Shown piece after piece: positions 53,929 to 60,000 of a stretch of 60,000 nt of DNA. A program made the translations under genes and the position numbers. The DNA comes from Glandiceps talaboti (Eukaryota; Hemichordata; Enteropneusta; Spengelidae), in assembly GCF_964340395.1 (NCBI RefSeq), contig NC_135550.1, forward strand, positions 33,388,176 to 33,448,175, written 5' to 3'. Position 1 is the first letter of the stretch. The number at the start of each line of letters is the position of its first letter. Under the pieces are notes generated by a model. That model was not told where the DNA came from and made no database searches. It saw nothing but the letters and a program-made list of their open reading frames with translations.

Positions 53929-56251
53929 CTTAATGCTTCTTATTTTCTGGGTTATTTTGTTAACTACATGTCAGGACACCCATATTATATGCATATTTTA
54001 ATAATGACTGTCATATAAATATGTTAATTAGCTTTGGACAAATAGAGAAACAAATGACTTTTTCATGATACTTTAATGTGATTTCTTTGTGAATAAAATC
54101 ATATGTTAGATATTAACACTAACATTAATACACAATAAGAAGGAGTTAGATAATTATAATAAGAACTATTAGGACAAAGTTTGAATCCTATCTTTTATAA
54201 TGGTCAACATCGAGGTCAATCATGGTCTTCATTTTGTTTGTCAAACCTTGTCAATTAATTAGTACACATGATGTTTTCTGATACAGAAAGCTACAAAAAT
54301 TGTATAGATTTTGTGAAAGATCCAATGATGGCCTGGGAAATGGTAATCCTGAATGTGTGACTAGTTTTGTTGTAACAGCTGACATCACAACATTCTGAAT
54401 AACAGCAGTGTTTACAGGGACTTGATAGACAGGTACTTACAGATTGCTTTTAGAATTTCAATAACCCTTCATTAACTTTCTTCTCCTTTGCAGGTGAGTA
54501 AGATCAATAAAAATTTGAGAGAAAGTCAACAGATTATTGACCCTGGTACACTTGTTATTGTTTGGATTACAATCTTGGTTTTCTTGCAGTTACAGCTATA
54601 AATATTGTGTGTCAAAAACGTCAACTTTGCGAAGTGTGATCCATTACAACCAAGTCAACATTTTTTCAATGTATGTTTGTTTTGTCTTTGTGTTTAAATA
54701 AATAAAAGTTGTTCTCAAAACAGAAAAGTATAGATGCTTGTTCTTTTCTTTCCCAGCTGTATTTTGACCTTGGGCAGGTTCTAGCAACTTTTCTAACCAG
54801 GTACCATACTTATGAACAATACCTCCTTGTCAACTGCAATGCCTTACTGCATACATAAATGCCTGGTATTGTGCAATTACCATAGAGATATATCCAGACC
54901 TTAATACTTTGAAATTGTACATATATAACTTCCATCATATAGATCATACAGAAATAAAAAAAAAACAGATGAAAAGAAAATAATTTCCTGAATGTATGAA
55001 ATTTGTGAAAAAACTGCCAACAATATGGCCTGAGGGCAGTACTGCTAACTATGCCAGACTGGTATGGTAGGAATGTTTTGACTTTCTCTATGCTTGTATT
55101 ACTCATGGAAACCGTGTGATCCTTTCATTCACTGGCAATGTTTTTGTTCACTTTTTGATACACTGATGTGGAATGTTGAAGTTTCAATGCTCTCTTCTTA
55201 AGACTTCAAGTTACATTTTTTTCACTTAAATACACTTGTTGTACAGCATAACCTTACAAACTCCCCTGTTAGAAACAGTTCCACATTTGGTGCACGGTGA
55301 TATAGTGTCATAGACACTTTTGTTGGGCATACAATTTGTATTGGTAATGTGGTTGCAAGGGGAATTACATGTAGAGTATTGTACACACTACAATATGATG
55401 ATTGCAGTTGCCTTTACTGACCAATGTAGCATTACAATATCTGTGAATAGAAGGACACTCATCAGCTCTTGGTAACATTGTCTATCAAACAATGTATGCT
55501 TTGAAACAAGAAGCTTGTGATTAAGTGAACCTGTTTATAGAGACAGAATTGACAATAGGCTTCTATCAAAGTAATTCATTATCACTAACTTGTCATTAGT
55601 TTTATGTCATTCATACATCTCTCTTTACAAGATGTAAAGGAGGAAGTTACAATTTGTCATAACTTTTTGTAGTCTTTGGCAACTATTAGTTTATAGATCT
55701 ATTATTTTGTTGCCAAGGACTATTGTGCAGGAAAAGAATGGCTGGATTACTAGTAGGAAACAAGTAACCATCACACAATGCACTCAGTTACATGGTGTCT
55801 CTTTGGAGTAAATAGCGATAATTAGACCTGTGGATTATCGTTACAATCTCCTATTGTGAAGCACTATATTTTGACAACATGTTTCTTAGGCAATAATGTT
55901 ACAAAACATACCTATTCATTACAATCTGTTACAAATACTACTTGAATAATTGCTGTTCTAGTGAATTTGGGTATTCCTGTTTAGAGTGTACACATTAAAC
56001 AAATATACTTTTCTATATTAGTTGGTATACACAATTTCATGAGATGTGAACCAGTATGAAACTAAACAAATAGAATTGCCAGGTGATTCAGTATTTAATC
56101 CTATTTTTTTTTTACCACTATATATTTTTGATGCTTATAGCGATCATCGATGGTAGATTCACTTTCTTCTTCTGCTTCTTAATAATAATTCTTCTTCCTG
56201 TTTGTCTGTCTCTGTGTGCACACTGCGTGCATGCATGCACGCACGCACGTG
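53929..56251. other. non-coding stretch, one weak exon candidate
   Basis: Around 54494-54599 a pyrimidine tract with CAG precedes a short open frame ending in a hydrophobic run, and AATAAATAAA follows at about 54700. Support is too thin for a gene call. The rest shows nothing. Confidence 0.3.
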
Positions 56252-56419
<168 letters not shown>

Positions 56420-56679
56420 GCTCCAGCTTTCTCTGTTGCCATTAGAGAGTAAATATTTGTATCTCAACACAGACTTGCCATAAATTTGGAACTTATAATT
56501 TACAAACTGTATTGCATAACAACATAATGGCATATCAAGTATGGTAAAGCATACATAAATAACAAAATAAAGTGAATACAATACAATCCTTTAGGCAACT
56601 GCTCCAGGAGGACTGTTTACATCAACAAAAGTTTTTACAACATTAAGTTTATCATCTAAGGGGAGAACTATTTGATTAT

Positions 56680-56710
56680 GGGGTGGGGGTGGGGTGGGAG
56701 TGGGTGGAGG
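56680..56710 (+). other. G-quadruplex-type G-run cluster
   Basis: Five runs of three to five G separated by single bases (GGGGTGGGGGTGGGGTGGGA then GTGGG) satisfy the standard intramolecular quadruplex pattern with one-base loops. Confidence 0.8.
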
Positions 56711-57085
56711 AAGTGGGTATGGCAGCAAATTTTTCCCCATCACTGTGACAGCAAATTTTCTTTCTATTTTCAGTCCTGCATTGAATTATTTTTTCCATAT
56801 GCAGAAGCAATGCAATTTTTTTTCCTCGGTTACCAATATTGTTAATGTTCCCAAGTGTGAGGAGTCATGAAGTAAATTTCCAGACCCCCCCCCCCAAATT
56901 GTGAAAGCAGCCTAATATATAAAAAACAAAAACAAACATAGGGCTTGCTCACAAATACTGAAAATATTAGTGCTGCCTTAGGTGGCGCGCCTGCTCAGGA
57001 AATGAGAGAATGAGAAATTAGAGGGTGCCCTGTCATATACTTTTTTCAAGAGAGAGAAATACACAAAATAATATCACAAAATCAT

Positions 57086-57312
57086 GATCACCGCTTCCCA
57101 CATCTGACCCTGCACATGTGTAACAGAAAATCTTGTTTCAATCACAAGGATCTCAAAATTGTTCGAGCAGGTCACCAATGCAATCCTCCGAGTGTACGTT
57201 TGTTTGTTTTTCAATTTTTCCAGTGTGAGCAGCTGCCAACATAATGCTCATCCTGATTGGCTATTCAAAAGTGCGAGATTCAAACACGGTCACATGTGGG
57301 AAGGCGGTGACC
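57086..57312. repeat. 24-bp inverted repeat bounding a 227-bp segment
   Basis: GATCACCGCTTCCCACATCT at 57086, continuing to GACC, is matched by the complement of GGTCACATGTGGGAAGGCGG at 57288, continuing to TGACC. The arms differ by one indel and two substitutions. The interior is not clearly foldback. A CCAAT-type ATTGG (about 57256) and ATATAAAAT (about 57331) lie near the right arm. MITE-like or fortuitous. Confidence 0.6.
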
Positions 57313-57904
57313 ACTCGGAACAAAACAAATGATATAAAATGATGGAAATAGAGGTAAATAAAGACATCTAGCCACTTTCACCACATCAGATTTTAATAAG
57401 ATCCATCCCTGTTAAAACTTTGCAATATGTGCCATCACTTCACTGTTGCTAGGCACACAAGTACAATTTCCTAACTAGAGACTGAAAGCAATATCCCCAT
57501 CAAATATCATTAACCACGCTATTTGTCCAAAAATAGCACCAAAGGTGAAGTGCACAACTAATATTGAAATCCATGCTGTTGTTTTATAAAGGTCATCCTT
57601 TTAGTGTGTAGTTCTACCAAGTAGTTTTGAACTTTGAATTTTTTACCTAAATTCAGAAATAATTTTCAAATATTAATTATTTTGGAGGGGTGGCTGCTTC
57701 ATGGTGCATAGGTTTTGATAAAAAATATAAATGCCCAATTGTAGGTGGATTTTGTTATTCATTTGACAGTGGAAAATGAGCATTGAAATTACATGTTGGC
57801 AAAGCTGGTAATAAAGAAGCAGACTGAATACTCAATTGTGTATCACTTCTATGTGAACTAGTTTCTCCAAGACAGCAGAATTGCACTATCAACTTGACTA
57901 ATGT

Positions 57905-58035
57905 GGTGACACCACAGGAGCTGGTGCTGTTGCTAGTTCACCACTAGAGGGTGACCTGAAGGGTTGCCTAGTGAGTTTGTGCATCGTCATCTAGTGGTGA
58001 ACTTAGCAACAGTGCCAACTCCAGAGGGTGACACC
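57905..58035. repeat. 131-bp foldback element flanked by 9-bp direct repeats
   Basis: GGTGACACC occurs at both ends (57905-57913 and 58027-58035). Inside, the left arm ACAGGAGCTGGTGCTGTTGC then TAGTTCACCACTAG pairs with the right arm CTAGTGGTGAACTTAGCAAC then AGTGCCAACTCCAGAG with few mismatches. There is about 43 bp of centre. A 9-bp duplication around terminal inverted repeats is the signature of a small non-autonomous DNA transposon; 9-bp duplications are typical of Mutator-like elements. Family assignment is inference. Confidence 0.78.
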
Positions 58036-58079
58036 AGCAAAACTGTTTTCAAAGTGACTAAGGCTGCTTTCACAAAAAC

Positions 58080-58172
58080 TTGTTAGGGGGGGGGGGGGGA
58101 CACTTGAAAATATATGGGTAGTGTGTGGGGGGGGTACCTGAAAAAATGTTATGGGTTGTAGGGGGGGGTACC
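58080..58172. repeat. G-run tandem repeat, 3 copies of about 45 bp
   Basis: Three runs of eight or more G are each followed by (T)ACCTGAAAA or ACACTTGAAAA and end before a GGGTAGTGTG or GGGTTGTAG phrase. The first run (from 58085) is the longest. Confidence 0.75.
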
Positions 58173-58240
58173 TGAAAATAAATTGACATCATGACTTTTC
58201 AAACATGGGAAAATAAGCTTTTAAAATGTTGGTCTTCCTT

Positions 58241-58302
58241 TTCAACAACAACAACAACAACAACAACAAAAACAACAACAACAACAACAACAAAAACAGC
58301 AG
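58241..58302. repeat. (CAA)n microsatellite
   Basis: CAA triplets with two AAAAAC interruptions. The open frame through it (poly-Thr) is an artefact. Confidence 0.95.
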
Positions 58303-59028
58303 CTACAAACAACAGTTGCTCACAAGTTAGTAAAATGAAAAACAAAAACAGTCAAATTTTAATTTTCTTTTAATAAACTGTTAATGTAATGATAAATTGA
58401 AATAGGCGAATTGAGTGGTACAGATTGTTTTTTGTCTGAAAATACCAGTGTCTTTCATGTACACTACTATCTACTGTAATTTGGTTCATTTAATGTGTGA
58501 AATTACCTTTACACTGTACTGAAAATATATGTGTTTTGGTTTGTGGTTATCACAATGATATGTAACTTTTTCATGTAAATTCTTACTAGTATTAAATGAC
58601 AGACAAATATGACAGACAACATTTTACATTTGCAGCTCTTGGAAGTTAAAAAAAAAGAGTTGGAAAAGGTTCATCTCAGCCTGCCATCAAAATGTAAAAG
58701 ATGCACCTGCACTAAAACATACTTGACAAGTATCAAAAACTTCTGTGCAAGGTATTTTTTCATCCTATAGATATGACTATAATTTTCAACATAAACGTTT
58801 AATAACACATTCTAAATATTTCCTAAAATTAGCATATTGGCAACGTCTGCTACATGTGAAACAGAAGACAATATCTCACAAGCTGAGTTAACAGAGAAAA
58901 ATTAAAATAAGGTTTTTGCACATACTTTTCAACTTTGCATGAATATACTATTACTTGTAAATATAAAGATAAATAAATATAATTTGACATAACTCTCAAT
59001 ATAAAGTTACCCTAAAGATATATGGCAG
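58303..59028. other. non-coding stretch, no feature seen
   Basis: AT-rich. It ends at a possible acceptor (GGCAG, 59028) before the gene fragment. Confidence 0.4.
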
Positions 59029-59570
59029 GAATGAGGTAGTGAACCTGTATAGTAAAGGGTTAGTGTCAAGTAAAAATGTTGAGAAACTTGATGAATTGAG
59101 CAAGAAACTGTGTGTCAAGAAAGAGATATTAAAGGGAGCAATCCTTCATTTAGAACAACAGAGAACACTTGCCTCTATGAGGGAAAGAAAAGAATGAAAG
59201 AAAGGGAGCAATGTGCTGAAAAAAAATTTGATGAATATGACTGGGATGCGCTTGTCAGAAACAGTGACATTTCCAAATTGAAATTGAAAGAACTTGATAA
59301 GTACTTTCCAACTATGAAATTCCAGCTGTGGTAGGAATGCACAAAATAGACAAAGTTGAGGCTGTAAGATGCCACTATTATCAATCTAAAGAAAGTGAGT
59401 GTGATTTGTCATCTGATGACAGTGACAGTGAGCATGATGATACAGCTAGTTCCAACTCTGATGAAGTTGAAGGAGAAATTGGGTCTGATGATGATGATGA
59501 TGATGACAATGCCATGTTTACACAAGATCTGGAAGGAGAGCTACCACTTGGAAATCAAAAATTTAAATAA
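59029..59570 (+). pseudogene. frameshifted gene fragment with SAP-like segment and acidic tail
   Basis: Three reading frames, end to end, give one sensible protein. Piece 1 (about 59030-59197): NEVVNLYSKGLVSSKNVEKL and on through a helical, charged LSKKLCVKKEILKGAILHLE, to TGA. Piece 2 (to 59334): KEREQCAEKKFDEYDWDALV then SKLKLKELDKYFPTM. Piece 3 (from about 59313): IPAVVGMHKIDKVEAVRCHY, a Ser/Asp-rich run with seven Asp in a row, and TAA at 59568-59570, overlapped by AATAAA. The YDWDAL...KLKLKELDKY...KIDKVEAV pattern resembles SAP-like DNA-binding segments seen near the C-terminus of transposon-associated proteins in invertebrates. One shift near 59180 and one near 59315 break the frame. 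It is a decayed copy of a transposon or host gene; exact family unknown. Confidence 0.55.
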
Positions 59571-60000
59571 ACACATTCTGAGACTTTGTTTAAAATCCTG
59601 CATTCACCTTTGTAATCTAATGTCAAAACCAGTCCAATAATCAGGCTATTCATTAAGATATACAATACTATGATAATAGGGCCATCTTAATTATCATTAC
59701 CACTAATATATATCACTTGATTCCTATTCTGTTAGATGAAATGTGGCTGGCATTTTTGAGTCATACATTTATTTTCTTTTGACATTATATTGAACTAATT
59801 TACATCAAACAAGAACGGGATACATGGCAATGCATTTTATTAAGAGTTTTTTCAGTGTTATTTAGACCAATTTGATTTCTTTTAGCACACATTTAGGAAA
59901 CTGAACTGAAACAATACAGTATAAAGGTCTCTTTAGATAACATGTGCATCACAATATTTGCAAATACAACTAAAATGACATTCAACTGTAACACTACTAG
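59571..60000. other. non-coding stretch, no feature seen
   Basis: Sequence after the fragment's stop codon; AT-rich without open frames or repeats. Confidence 0.4.

Overview
This is eukaryotic, almost certainly animal, DNA. It is AT-rich, carries long tracts of simple and tandem repeats, and its one clear gene is split into small exons by GT-AG introns. I see no bacterial-type genes, rRNA, tRNA or CRISPR. The species cannot be read from the sequence. The divergence of the gene from vertebrate CRIM1 suggests an invertebrate (cephalochordate, hemichordate, mollusc and brachiopod are all possible).

The central object, on the + strand, is the 3' part of a CRIM1-type gene (cysteine-rich transmembrane BMP regulator / cysteine-rich motor neuron 1). 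I could place thirteen coding exons between 30658 and 44917. Joined, they keep one open frame of about 868 residues and then a stop. In order they encode two 12-cysteine modules, a shortened VWC domain plus a complete one, four antistasin-like domains, four VWC domains, a Ser/Thr-rich linker, one transmembrane helix and a cytoplasmic tail. This is the domain order of vertebrate CRIM1 without its N-terminus. The missing exon or exons (signal peptide and IGFBP domain) must lie upstream. I did not find them in positions 1-30657, which is therefore most likely intron, possibly with some intergenic DNA. Nearly every exon begins and ends in phase 1, so modules can be lost or gained without breaking the frame. 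The long 3' UTR may run to about 48160.

Region by region: 1-30600 is non-coding and rich in microsatellites (notably 1755-2157, 2228-2336 and 21556-21698) and minisatellites (61-bp at 9846, 40-bp at 10261, 35-bp at 14190, 106-bp at 23204, about 37-bp at 23700, 43-bp at 30120). 30658-44917 holds the CRIM1 exons. Their introns carry a 62-bp array, a 29-bp array of about 2.7 kb and a 31-bp array that starts exactly at a 5' splice site. 44918-48160 is the probable 3' UTR. 48160-59000 is non-coding, with a 49-bp array of alternating subtypes, several foldback/palindromic elements (51441, 57086, 57905) and a G-quadruplex-type run (56680). 59029-59570 is a frameshifted fragment of a second protein-coding sequence with a SAP-like segment and an acidic C-terminus.

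No dedicated new gene system is evident. The less expected observations are the minisatellites that hug splice sites, the truncated first VWC domain, the conserved cytoplasmic-tail motif, and several unnamed foldback elements, one of them flanked by a perfect 9-bp direct repeat.
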